Under the pieces are notes generated by a model. It ran no database searches. It was not told the origin of the DNA and saw only the letters and a list, made by a program, of their open reading frames with translations. A DNA stretch of 64,000 bases from Trissonchulus latispiculum (Eukaryota; Nematoda; Enoplea; Enoplida; Ironidae): NCBI GenBank assembly GCA_030248195.1, contig JASAND010005463.1, positions 1-64,000 on the forward strand, in the 5' to 3' direction. Positions 43,320-54,537 of the stretch are shown here, in pieces; position 1 is the stretch's first letter, and the number at the start of each line of letters is the position of its first letter. Both the position numbers and the translations under genes were made by a program.

Positions 43320-43686
43320 TAGTGACGGGCACCGGATATTTTTGTTTTTCATATCCAGATATCCGCCTAATTTGCGTTAACGGATATCCTAATATCCGGT
43401 TATCCGCCTATTGCAAACTTAACTTCAAGAAAATTTTTCGATTTTGCAGTTGAATTTCTAATTTTTCTGTCAAATTTTCGGTGCGCTGTGAGTTTCTATC
43501 ATAAACCCAAGCCGCAACCGTGGTTTCAAAAATATTTTCAGAAATTTTTGAAAAATATTTAAAATTTTTTGAAATTTTTGTCAGAAATTTTTCATTACTT
43601 TGTCTGAAATGTACACGGATATCCGGATAATTTTTCTCAAATATTATCCGGATACCGGATATCCGGATATCCAGTGCCCATCACTA
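43320..43686. mobile_element. hAT-like MITE with GGATATCC iterations, copy 2
   Basis: Same ends (TAGTGACGGGCACCGG, GTGCCCATCACTA) and interior as 41832-42257, shorter by about 60 bp and with fewer ggatatcc units. No matching 8-bp flanks. Confidence 0.75.
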
Positions 43687-44989
43687 CTCATAAGTAAATA
43701 AAAAAGTGCTTAGTTTAATTACTAGAGGTCTAAATTTGAAAATGTTCTCCAACATTTGGAGGGCGGAGCTCCCCAGACCGCCCTTTTTAATATTCTAGAT
43801 CTTCATAGGTAAATGCTTTCTGACTCGTCTCCATCATTATATATTAAGAAGTAGTTAATGTTTCCTGATGCAACGCTGACGCAAATCTCAATTTGTGACA
43901 ACAAAAATATTGTTCAAGTCAAACCTCTCATTTCAAAATCCTGGATACGCCCCTACCTTCGCCAGGATCCCCTTATTGCAATGATTTTTATTTTTCTGTT
44001 GCTATTAACCTCCGATGTTCTGGACGGTTGGGGCTTTGTCCGAATGCAACCTTGCTTACATGCAACCTCATGCTTACAGGAGCTTTTTTGGTCGCACATT
44101 TTTTAACGATTTGTGCGTTTTTTAAAAAATGTGTGCATTTTGGAAAAATCTTAGCATTTTAAAAAATTGCTGAGTTTGAACTGTAAACGCATAAGCATTT
44201 TTGGCTGTATTGTCGTATTCTACGTATATATTTTTGGCTTAAACTGCAATCCCCACACGTTAGTTGAGGTTTTAAAAATAATTTTAAATATTAACTCGCT
44301 TGCACACGAACTGACACTAACGGCGCTATTGTTTTAGTATTCACTGTAAAAGTTTTTAGTCAAAAATAAGTAGATTTACTGTTAAATAGGCTGGAATTGA
44401 GTAAAACACTCGGGCAAAGCCAAAAATTTTTTAAAAATTTGGCGTTCTGAGCGACTTTTTCAGGCAAAAATCAAAAGGACGCCCACTTTTTGGAATGGGA
44501 CGACTGTCGGGAGTGGGAAGTCGTTTATGCCCCTCTCCAGCAACAATTAAAAGCGCAGCAAAAACACCTTAAAACACCATGGAGTTTGGGAAAACAAACC
44601 CAGTTTCAAAATCCATGGTCCGCATGCCCCGTCACAAAGTCCTGGCTGCGCCACTGATCGGGGTGACATTGGCCAATTTCAGAAATTAGTTTTGAGACTT
44701 TCTCTTCGTCTTAACAAAGTACCCACCTATAAAAACTTTGGTTTTTTTATATATTTAGGATGTTGGCGTTGTTTTAAACTGCAGCAGACCTTGCCTAGTG
44801 TCTTTCACGAACCACCGTGATCGATTAAAAAAGACCAGTCCGACACCCCTCAAAAAGTATATACCTATTTATATATAGTCTCCCGTTACAAAAAATTCTA
44901 GTCACTCTAGTGCCAATTGTTGAATTTTATTCAAAACCCAAAGGACCCAGCTCATAGCTCGGAGCTCATAGCTCATATTATGGGGGGCT
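43687..44989. other. Non-coding repeat-derived stretch
   Basis: No credible gene. 44440-44540 contains the ggcacccactttttgg block also found at 3147 and 45660. Confidence 0.35.
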
Positions 44990-45255
44990 CTCCGAGCTCA
45001 CCCATGATACCATATGCACAATATGGGTTGTCTAGGGTTTTCCTATGGTATATAAATAGCCAATATTCCAACTGCGGTCATGAACGTTTTTGAGGTCACT
45101 TGTGGGTACCCTCATTTAAAGGTCTGCCCTGAACGCATGGAAAAGGCCTAGCGGCTCAAACTCGAGAGTGTCGAGATGTGTTGCTAGCAAAAAACTGGGT
45201 CTCTGCGGCTTTCCTGGTAGTCAGGGTGGGGATGTTTTGTTAAAATTTCTTGCTT
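44990..45255. mobile_element. Truncated copy of the TTAACAAAA element
   Basis: Collinear with 5940-6210: ccatatgcacaatatgggtt, tcatgaacgtttttgaggtc, ctgaacgcatgg, tctctgcggctttcctg, ending gttttgttaaaatttcttgc. Left half missing. Confidence 0.6.
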
Positions 45256-46154
45256 TATATATATATACCTTGAGAAAAAGTTTGAAAGAAACAAGTTTGG
45301 TCGAAATTAGGGTTGGTGGGGATCAGCCAATTTTGGATGGAATGGACGGATCCGGAAAAATAGGATTTGGGGAAGGGGGTGAAACTTTTTCGTCACAAAA
45401 TTAAGAAATTGCGAATTTGCTAAAACACTATTTAAAAACAAAAAATTAGCAATATTACAACCGATTTGGTCATGTATTCGCGGAAAAATGAAATTCTTTG
45501 GAAAAATTTCGAATTCTATTATTTTATTAGTAATTATTTTTGGAGGGGGCCGAAAATCTTTCAAACTTTTTCTAAAAACATGTTAAAAATTGAGTTATTT
45601 TAATCGCCAAAAAATAAGCGGATTTAGTGCTTAAATATGCAAAAATTGACGCCGGGATATTTTTGAAAATTTGGCCTTTTGAGCGATTTTTGCAGGACAA
45701 AAGTTGGTACCAAAAGGGGCACCCACTCTTGTGGGGGAGGGTGTTTGGGGGGAGGGGAAGGGTGTTTGTTTATGGTCCCCTGCCAATTGTATAAGCCCAA
45801 GCAGGCCCGCACCCAGGATTTTGAAAAGGGTGGTCCAATAAAACGCAACGGGGGTCTGGGGGGCGGAGTCCCCCAGAAGTTGAAGAATTTTTGCATTTAT
45901 GCCCAAAAACAGAACATTGGACGATTATTTCTTGCACAAATTTAATTATCGCCGAAGGCGCGAAACTCTTTTAAAAATAGCTGTTTAGCCATACAAATAG
46001 CAAAAATTTTCCATTTTCCAACCTAAAGGGGGGGGGGGTCTGGAACCATTGACCCCCCCGGGTGCGACATTGAAGTGAAGCCCAGGGCATTGTACATCTC
46101 ACTGAGCAAAACTGAGCCCGGTGTGAGCTCTAAATAAATGAAATAAAATGAAAT

Positions 46155-46612
46155 AATTAAGTGTCAGCAGCATGGGCGCACCCAGGGGGGGAGGTTTTGG
46201 GGGTTCCGACCCCCCCTTTTTGTCCGACCCCCCCGGGAATTTTCGGAGAGAAAGCAAAAATTGAGCTATTTTTAGTGCATAAAATTTAACATTATGATAA
46301 TTTTTCGCGCCTGCGCCGCTTTTCTATCTCGATTTTTATAATTTTTGTCGCCTGCGGCGCTTTTCTATCCCGATTTTTAAAATTTTTCTCGCCTGCGGCG
46401 CTTTTCTATCCCGATTTTTAAAATTTTTCGGGCATGCGGCGCTTTCCTAACTAAATTTTCAAAATTTTTCGGGCCTGCGGCGCTTTTCTAACTGAATTTA
46501 AAAATGTTTCTCGCCTGCGGCGCTTTTCTATCCCGATTTTTAAAATTTTTCGGGCATGCGGCGCTTTTCTAACTGAATTTAAAAATTTTTATCGCCTGCG
46601 GCGCTACGTATT
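46155..46612. repeat. 43-45-bp GCGGCG minisatellite in a GGGCGCACC element, copy 2
   Basis: catgggcgcacccagggggg and agaaagcaaaaattgagcta as at 11505, then eight units of roughly 43 bp (cgcctgcggcgcttttctat). Non-coding. Confidence 0.7.
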
Positions 46613-46845
46613 AAGTATTAACGTTTGCAACGTTTTGGAACTTGTGGATCCCCTTTTGGAACCAAATTTTGCAGTGAAAAAATCAGAAAGCAAAATTTTC
46701 AAAATTTCTCTTGTTTAACTGAACTAATTTAATTGGTTGGCATAGCTTAATTTTCCGGCTTAATGATGGATGCGTTTCCAGTGAGATTATAATAGAGTTA
46801 AGAAGGAGCCGAGCATCCCGCAGCGCATTTACAGTACACAGGACT

Positions 46846-48490
46846 ATGGCTATGGGGCCACTTTTCGTGGGTGGTACAATGACAAAAGTTGTTCGTCTCG
46901 CCAAGGGCTTTCATTTGATACCAAACTTGACCAGTTTCGAAGACTATCATTTTTTGAGCCCCACCGGGCCCACTGTGGGTGGGGCACCCACCCACAGGTT
47001 GGTGGGCCCACTTTTCGTGGGAGGTACAATGACAAAAGTTATTCATCTCGCCAAGAGCTTTCATTTGATACCAAACTTGACCAGTATTGAAGACTTTCAT
47101 TTTGACCCCCACTGGACCCACTGGGGGTGGGGCACCCACCCACAGGTCGGTGGGGCCACTTTTTGTTGGTGGCATAATGACAAAAGTTGATCGCCTCGCC
47201 AGGGGCTGTCATTTGATACCAAATATGACCACTTCTGAAGACTTTCATTTTTAACCCACAACCGACCCACAGTGGGTGGGGCACCCACCCACAGGTCGGT
47301 GGGGCCACTTTTTGTGGGTGGCATAATTACAAAAGTTGATCGCCTCGCCAGGGGCTGTCATTTGATACCAAACTTGACCACTTATTTGAAGACTTTCATT
47401 TTTGACCCACACCTGACCCACAGTGGGTGGGGCACCCACCCACAGGTCGGTGGGGCCACTTTTTGTGGGTGGCATAATTACAAAAGTTGATCGCCTCGCC
47501 AAGGGCTGTCATTTGATACCAAACATGACCACTTTTGAAGACTTTCATTTTTGACCCACACCCAACCCACAGTGGGTGGGGCACCCACCCACAGGTCGGT
47601 GGGGCCACTTTTCGTGGGTGGCATAATTACAAAAGTTGATCGCCTCGCCAAGGACTGTCATTTGATACCAAACTTGACCACTTCTGAAGACTTTCATTTT
47701 TGACCCACACCCGACCCACAGTGGGTGGGGCACCCACCCACAGGTCGGTGGGGCCACTTTTTGTGGGTGGCATAATGACAAAAGTTGATCGCCTCGCCAG
47801 GGGCTTTCATTTGATACCAAACTTGACCACTTTTGAAGACTTTCATTTTTGACCCACACCCGACCCACAGTGGGTGGGACACCCACCCACAGGTCGGTGG
47901 GGCCACTTTTTGTGGGTGGCATAATGACAAAAGTTGATCGCCTCGCCAGGGGCTTTTATTTGATACCAAACTTGACCACTTTTGAAGACTTTCATTTTTG
48001 ACCCACACCGGACCCACAGTGGGTGGGCCACCCACCCACAGGTCGGTGGGGCCACTTTTTGTGGGTGGCATAATGACAAAAGTTGATAGCCTCGCCAAGG
48101 GCTGTCATTTGATACCAAACTTGACCACTTTTGAAGACTTTCATTTTTGACCCACACCCGACCCACAGTGGGTGGGGCACCCACCCACAGGTCGGTGGGG
48201 CCACTTTTTGTGGAATTGTGGGTGGCATAATTACAAAAGTTGATCGCCTCGCCAAGGGCTGTCATTTGATACCAAACTTGACCACTTCTGAAGACTTTCA
48301 TTTTTGACCCACACCCGACCCACAGTGGGTGGGGCACCCACCCACAGGTCGGTGGGGCCACTTTTTGTGGGTGGCATAATGACAAAAGTTGATCGCCTCG
48401 CCAGGGGCTTTCATTTGATACCAAACATGACCACCTTTGAAGACTTTCATTTTTGACCCCCACCTGACCCCCGACCCGCAGGCCCTGGGG
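46846..48490. repeat. 149-bp satellite array, 11 units
   Basis: Tandem units starting about 46855, 47004, 47153, 47302, 47453, 47602, 47751, 47900, 48049, 48198 and 48354. Each has ggggccactttt(t/c)gtgggtgg, gacaaaagttgatcgcctcgcc, ctttcatttgataccaaa and a near-palindrome cccacagtgggtggggcaccc. One unit has an 8-bp-scale insertion at 48213. All minus-strand long frames here come from the repeat. Confidence 0.9.
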
Positions 48491-50044
48491 GTCAGGGGTC
48501 ACATCCACCGACCTCAGCAGTATGCTCATCGTTTTCAGCGACCCCGATTTACTATATATGGGTACCACCCCAAGGCGGAAAAACGCCATTTTTAGTGACT
48601 TTTAGGCCATTTCTAGTAAAAGTGGGACTTTGAAACTTTTCGCCAAAACAGGTGAAAAAATGCAAAGTTTGGGCTTATCTCCTGAAAGCTACAGAGCGAA
48701 ATTAAAAAATCCCCCTCGTTACTTTGTGTGCATTGGCCGAAATATTCAAATAAAATAAACCAAACCGATCTAGCTGCTAGCCTGTGAAAAAAAGTCCACC
48801 ACAACCGAAGTGCCAAAATAGCGAAAGTCCGACTTTGGGGCCTTGGCACAGAGCCAAAATTGGCCAGGTGCCAAAATGACCAAAAAAAGGTAGCATGGGG
48901 GGATACTGTCTACCAACATATAACAGTAGTACTGGACCAAAATGCCCACAACGTTCCAACACTTCGCTAGAAAATGCACTTCCGAAAAGCGTTATTCACC
49001 TAGAAAAAAAAAGTAAACGCAAACTAACTGTTGCCAAGTACAAAAATTTGAAGTTTCGAATTCGAACCAAAAGTATGGTGATACTTGTAGTCTGGGTTTT
49101 TTATTTGCGCCACAAACTGCGAAATTACGCAATTTTTTTCTGAAATACGCAAAAATTTTTGGGCCGTTGCGCCACAGTACGCAAAAATTTTTGAAAAAAA
49201 TGTGCTTGGAAAAATCTGATTTGGAGCCAAAATCTTTAAAAATTTTCTATTTTTTGCTGGGGGCTGCCGCCGCCAGACCCGCGTTTTATGTATATATACT
49301 TTGCTCGGCAATTTAATTCCTATTATACGTAGCTTTAAGTTGTTGATATGGTATTAAAGCTTCGAGTTGTATCAGCTATGTTTTGCTACCCGGGGTAAAA
49401 AGCAATATATCGGGGGAAAACTAACCCAATGCTGCGGACAGGGTATATAGCTCATAATAGCGATTTTATGCATGTCATAGGGGTCGCGGTAGCGACCCCT
49501 ATAATATGAGTGCTTAAGGTCAAATGACAGTGTAAAACAAGGCTGCGCAGAAGCTGCGCAGATTCCTGCGCAGATTATGTGCGCAAAAAATTGTACGTGT
49601 CGAGTTTAGTATGTGTGCGAAGTTTCATCCCCGTACCACTTTCCGTTAAAAAGTTATGCCAAAAATCGCTTACGAGAGTGATGTTTTTTTCCGGTTTCTC
49701 TGATTTGATGTCTCATAAGGGGGTTTTGTAGGCGTAATAACTAGAGATAGAAAAATTTTTGCCTATGAAAACCATATATTCTTGGAGTACGCAACAAAAA
49801 TAAGCCGATAGGCTAGTTTTTATGCTTCCCGGGGGTAGAAAAAATTTTTGGCTGGGGTACAAAGTCGGTCAAAACGCTAAAATGACCCAAAAGTATGCTT
49901 AACATTAGCCGTAATAAGTCAGATTGCGCTATATATGGGGCTAAATTTATTATTTGGCGTAATACTAGACATGTTGGGGTTGTAAAATCTTGAATTCGTT
50001 TTCCGATAAGTTGCACCATTTTTGGGTACTGGCCCGCCAAAGTT
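48491..50044. other. Non-coding stretch with small inverted repeats
   Basis: Contains a gcgccac..ttgcgccac block (49111-49185, similar to 54248-54301), the hairpin at 49477-49502 and a triple ctgcgcag word at 49542-49580. No gene. Confidence 0.35.
49477..49502. other. Perfect hairpin ATAGGGGTCGC
   Basis: 11-bp perfect stem, loop ggta. Core resembles the hairpin at 54454-54491. Confidence 0.7.
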
Positions 50045-50566
50045 GGTGAATTTTGGGTCCGACTTTGAACTTAGTTTTTCGCTTATTTTTCAAGATAGAC
50101 TTCTCAAATCTTGCATATAAGGGTTTTCAAGGGCGGAGAATCCATTCCCGCCATCAGTTTTGGCTGCCCGATTCACCCAAGTTGCTGGGCTGGTTCCACT
50201 TGACCGTCTGAGGGGTCAGGTCGGAAACCGATTCCTGGAGGTCCATAGTAGGCTTTACTTGGCCTCTCAAAACTTTGTCTATAGGGGTTTTCTGGTGCGC
50301 CCAGCTCATTCCCGGTGTCCGTTTTGCCGTCTGACCTACCCATCTTGCTGGGCTGGTTCCATTTTGCCGTCTGGAGGGTCCGGTCAGTACCGACTTCCGG
50401 GAACATCATATAGGACTGTACTTAGCCTTTCAAAACTTTGTCCATAGGAGTTTTCTGGTGCGCCCAGCTCATTCCCGGTGTCCGTTTTGCCGTCCGACCC
50501 ACCCATCTTGCTGGGCTGGTTCCACTTTGCCGTCTGGACGGCCCGGTCAGTACCGACTTCCGGGAA
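50045..50566. repeat. 163-bp tandem array, left part
   Basis: ttgctgggctggttcca recurs at 50182, 50345 and 50508, a 163-bp period. Units include ggggttttctggtgcgcccagctc and ccgttttgccgt. About three units, then interrupted by the insertion at 50567. Confidence 0.8.
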
Positions 50567-52031
50567 CAGGGTTTTCTTTTTGTGTAAAATACTGTGTATT
50601 TACACAAAATAAATAAATTTACACAGTGAAAAACTAATTTACACACCAAAATACACAGCCACATTTTCGAAAATTTTTGCAAAAAGTGCTCTGAAAAAAT
50701 AGTTTTCAAGACCTTCATATTTAAAATAGCTCTAGCTTTTAGCTGGGGGCTGCCGCCCCCAGACCCCCGCCGCTTTCCAATCATTTACCATGGTTTTCTG
50801 CATTACGACATGATTATAGGTTGTTTCTGCAAATACATCATCTTATCCGGTTGCGTATAATTTATTCACGTACAGCGTGCAAATATTTGTAAGGATAGTA
50901 TAGTATATAGCTTAGTACATACGATTCAATATCGTTTCTTGAACCATGGGCGGATCCAGGGATGGCGGGGGGCGCCCCCCGTCGCGATTCGAAGGCAGGA
51001 AAAATTAAGGAGAGAAAGAGGAAAAAGGGCAAAAAACAAAATTTCTCGTCTTCGGCGCGAATTTCCTACATTTTAACCACATATTTATTGCATTTATGAA
51101 GAAAAAGCTTGAAATGCATCCGATTTTTCGGAGAAAATTACCACTTTTGCCTAAAAATGTCCAGAACTTTTAAGAATTTTTTTAAGAGTTTATGAAAAGA
51201 ATTAAAGATCCGAAGACCGATTTTATTGCAAAAACAAAAATTTCTTCAACTTCTGGGGAGCTCCGCCCCCAAACCCCCCGCTGGAAACATTTTACCGCCC
51301 CCCTCAGGACATCCTGGATCCGCCAGTGTCTTGTACATATATATCTTGTATCATAAAAAGCAGTCTGAGCCACAAAAATTGTTGCTGTCTAGCACAATAG
51401 GTATATATTCAAAGCGAAAGCTAAAAGAATGCAACTGTTCAATGCGTTTTTGCCGATAATTTTAAAAAATTTCTCAACTTCTGGGGGGGGGCTCAGAATG
51501 GGTGTTTTCTGTCCATATTATGGAAAATTCCCCTACAGCAATTAAAGCTTCGAACCTTTTAGTACGTAACCAGAATGTTTGTGAAAAAATTATTCCAAAA
51601 AGTTGGAAAATTAAAGAAATGGTTTCAGTAGGCGAAGTTTTTTCAGAAATTAGAATTTGTCTCAATACCAGTTTTGGCAGCCACTGGATTATATAATCTT
51701 CTTAGACTTTTCCATTGCGGAATTTTACTACAATTTACAAAGTTTCCTCAGCGTCTGGGGGACTCCGCCCCCCAGACCCCCCGCGTGGGTTCTTCTGCGT
51801 TACACGGACGTGTCCCCCACGGACGTTACACAAGTGCAGTTGTCAGAACTTTTGATTGAATGATCTGAAAATAACATTGTTGCAATAAAATAACGCTTAA
51901 ATTTATTTTATTTCGTATTATATCTCAAAAACAACACTTTTAGATTTTACACAGCTTCAAACAAAAATACACACTGAAATTTAAATTTACACAAGATTTA
52001 CACAGGTCCGATTTTGATAAAGAAAACCCTG
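50567..52031. mobile_element. hAT-like non-autonomous element in the 163-bp array
   Basis: Ends CAGGGTTTTCTTT and AAAGAAAACCCTG, flanked by TCCGGGAA at 50559-50566 and 52032-52039 (8-bp duplication). Subterminal regions of both ends are filled with ttacacaa/tttacaca words, likely transposase sites. A GGCGGATCC MITE is nested at 50946-51328. No transposase ORF. Size 1465 bp. Confidence 0.8.
50946..51328. mobile_element. GGCGGATCC-family MITE, copy 3
   Basis: tgggcggatccaggg and cctggatccgccagtg ends, interior collinear with 3902-4325 (ttaaggagagaaagaggaaa, gcatttatgaagaaaaagc). Confidence 0.7.
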
Positions 52032-52195
52032 TCCGGGAACATCATATAGGACTGTACTTAGCCTCTCAAAACTTTGTCCATAGGGGTTTTCTGGTGCGCC
52101 CAGCTCATTCCCGGTGTCCGTTTTGCCGTCCGACCCACCCATTTTGCTGAGCTGGTTCCACTTTGCCGTTTGAAGGGTCAAACGGGTAGGGGGAG
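52032..52195. repeat. 163-bp tandem array, right part
   Basis: One more unit after the insertion (gcgcccagctcattcccgg, ttgctgagctggttcca), confirming that the element at 50567 split the array. Confidence 0.8.
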
Positions 52196-52198
52196 GGT

Positions 52199-52945
52199 CA
52201 AGTGGTCAAAAATAAAATTTTTCAAAAGTGGTCAAATTTGGTATCAAATGACAGCCCCGATTGAGCTGAGCAACTTTCGTCGTAGAAGCGCATGCTCATA
52301 GTGGCTGTAGAGTGGTGTAGTGGGGTGGAGTTGGCACTTAGGCGATTTTGGGTCAACAATAAAATTTTTCAAAAGTGGTCAAATTTGGTTCCAAATGAAA
52401 GCCCCGATTGAGCTGAGCAACTTTTCTCATAAAAGTGCATGCTCAAAATGGCTGTAGAGTGCTGTGTGGGGTAGGGGTTGGGACTTAGGCGATTTTCGGT
52501 CAAAAATGAAATTTTCAAAAGTGGTCAAATTTGGTACCAAATGAAAGCCCTGAGCGAGCTGAGCAACTTTTGTCATAAAAGTGCATGCTCAAAGTGGCTG
52601 TAGAGTGCTGTGGTGGGGTGGGGTGGGACTTTGGCGATTTTCGGTCAAAAATGAAATTTTCAAAACCAAATGAAAGCCCCGATTGAGCTGAGCAACTTTT
52701 CTCATAAAAGTGCATGCTCAAAGTGGCTGTATATAGAGTGCTGTGCTGGGGTAGGGGTGGGGGCTTAAGCGATTTTGGGTCAAAAATGAAATTTTTCAAA
52801 AGTGGTTAAATATGGTATCAAATGACAGCCCCAAGTGAGCTGAGCAACATTTCTCATAGAACCGCCTACCTAAAGTGTCTGTTGAAAGCTGTGGTGGTGG
52901 GGGAAGAGACTTAGCCGATTTTAGGTGAAAATAGAAATTTTCAGT
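52199..52945 (+). repeat. 147-bp satellite, array A (5 units)
   Basis: Units around gagctgagcaac at 52263, about 52412, 52557, 52685 and 52838: ggtcaaatttggtaccaaatg, agtgcatgctcaaagtggctg, gcgattttcggtcaaaaatg. One unit is short by a 20-bp deletion. Ends just before foldback A. Confidence 0.85.
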
Positions 52946-52984
52946 CTCTCAAATTCAAAGTGAATATTGAAGGCAAAAGCTACA

Positions 52985-53391
52985 TATATTGCGGAGCATG
53001 TAAAAGAATTGAAGACAAGAAAACAAAAATGCTCCTTCGTCGCATGTAAAATACATATGAGTCCCTAGAAGGCAGGTTGTACAATAGCAGAAGACAAGAT
53101 CCACCCTGTAGAGTGGAGTGGGGTTGTAAAAGAATTAAGACAAGCTGCATCGGCGAACCATATGAGCCTGCCCTATAACGAGGCTCATATTGGCGTACTT
53201 AACATGAATCTATACCAGAGTTTTTACCTTTGGATTTATCTACACTGTACACATATATACGTAATATCACTATGTACGTACGTACTTGCTACAAGGGTAG
53301 GAAGGGTCACACCAGTGCCTATGACATGAATGTGTCATATGTTGTTTATAATTCTGCTTGTTATGTTTGCTTTAATAATGCTTATAAAAAT

Positions 53392-53426
<35 letters not shown>

Positions 53427-53771
53427 GTATATAAAAGGATTTAGGCAATAGGTCTGTTTCGAGTAGCCGTTTTTGTTTTACGTAGCTGTTTTCAAGTTGC
53501 TTAAGTTGCATGGTGCTTAAATACAGGTGACCATAATCGTATATATATAATATATAATCATCAAATTGTCATTTGTCGTCAAATCATTATCATTACAACG
53601 CCAATATGAGCCTCGTTATAGGGCAGGCTCATATGGTTCGCCGATGCAGCTTGTCTTCATTCTCTTACAACCCCACTTTACTCATATGTATTTTACAGGG
53701 TGTATCTTGTCTTCTGCTATTGTACAACCTGCCTTCTAGGGAGGCAGGTTGTACAATAGCAGAAGACAAGA
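52985..53771. mobile_element. Modular foldback element A
   Basis: Left arm about 52985-53197 and right arm 53597-53771 are inverted. Arm words: cgtcgcatgtaaaatacatatgag, aggcaggttgtacaatagc, agaagacaag, and the inner hairpin atgagcc..ggctcat. The centre (53198-53596) holds a (TA)n tract and no gene. The right arm ends in a 67-bp palindrome (53705-53771). Confidence 0.7.
53705..53771. other. 30-bp perfect palindromic arms at the foldback end
   Basis: Arms 53705-53734 and 53742-53771 are perfectly complementary, seven-base spacer tctaggg. They are built from the foldback arm words gtcttctgc and gtacaacctgcc. Confidence 0.85.
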
Positions 53772-54247
53772 CAAAAAAAAACCAAGAATTGGAACAAGCA
53801 GACGTTACTCTCATAGAAACTATCAAAAGGAATTGTGTAACTGCTGTGGAAAATTTTCCACAAGACTTCAAAAATAGGTATATATAAATTTTGAGTTTTT
53901 GGGGTGTCGAAAATGCAAAATTTTTCAAAATGTCAAAAATGCTAAAAGTTGTTTGATTTAGCTCTAATTTGGTATGGTAGTTTGGATGGGTCGTGCCAAC
54001 TTGCAAAAATTTCAGGCCCCTAGCTCTTCCTTATAACTCAAACTTGGGTTTTGGCGGGGTTGGTTTCTTACCTTCTTTTGGCGGTTGGTTTTTGTTCCTC
54101 GACCTCTATATGTGCAATACATGCGACGAGTCATGTAAATTTTTCGGAGGTTCCAACATGATAAAATATATAATTAATATTAGATTTGTTAAAACGTTAA
54201 ATTAATTCAAAAGTAGCTCGGAAATAGTTTTTAAGAAATAAAACAGG

Positions 54248-54301
54248 TGTGGCGCAATTTTTTTCCTAATTACGCAAAAAATTTCGAGTCACTGCGCCAC
54301 G
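54248..54301. other. Short inverted repeat gtggcgca..tgcgccac
   Basis: 8-bp ends around an acgcaaaa-rich core. A related block is at 49111-49185. Confidence 0.4.
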
Positions 54302-54453
54302 GACCGCAAAAAGTTCGGACGAAAAATAAAACACAGCTTGTAGTACTACTCGAGTACTTTACGATGGTAACATTTTTACCCCTCCCGGACCTCTAATTAG
54401 CTGGCTCCAGGCCAACACGGTCTCCAGGGGGCCGCGCAGACGCCTTTACACCC

Positions 54454-54491
54454 ATATTATGTAGGGGCGCTATCGCGCCCCTACATAATAT
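54454..54491. other. 17-bp perfect hairpin next to the LINE end
   Basis: Arms 54454-54470 and 54475-54491 (atattatgtaggggcgc and complement), loop tatc. It lies about 50 bp from where the LINE ORF is cut off. Confidence 0.8.
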
Positions 54492-54537
54492 ACCGTAGCT
54501 ACCAAGTTTGAAAATGAGACCACGGTGCCATACCGAG

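Noticed and set aside
46846..48490. CRISPR-like array
   Set aside because: Units are full-length tandem repeats without unique spacers, in eukaryotic DNA.
47396..48589. Repeat protein on the minus strand (up to 248 codons)
   Set aside because: All frames arise from the 149-bp satellite; no start context, no domain.
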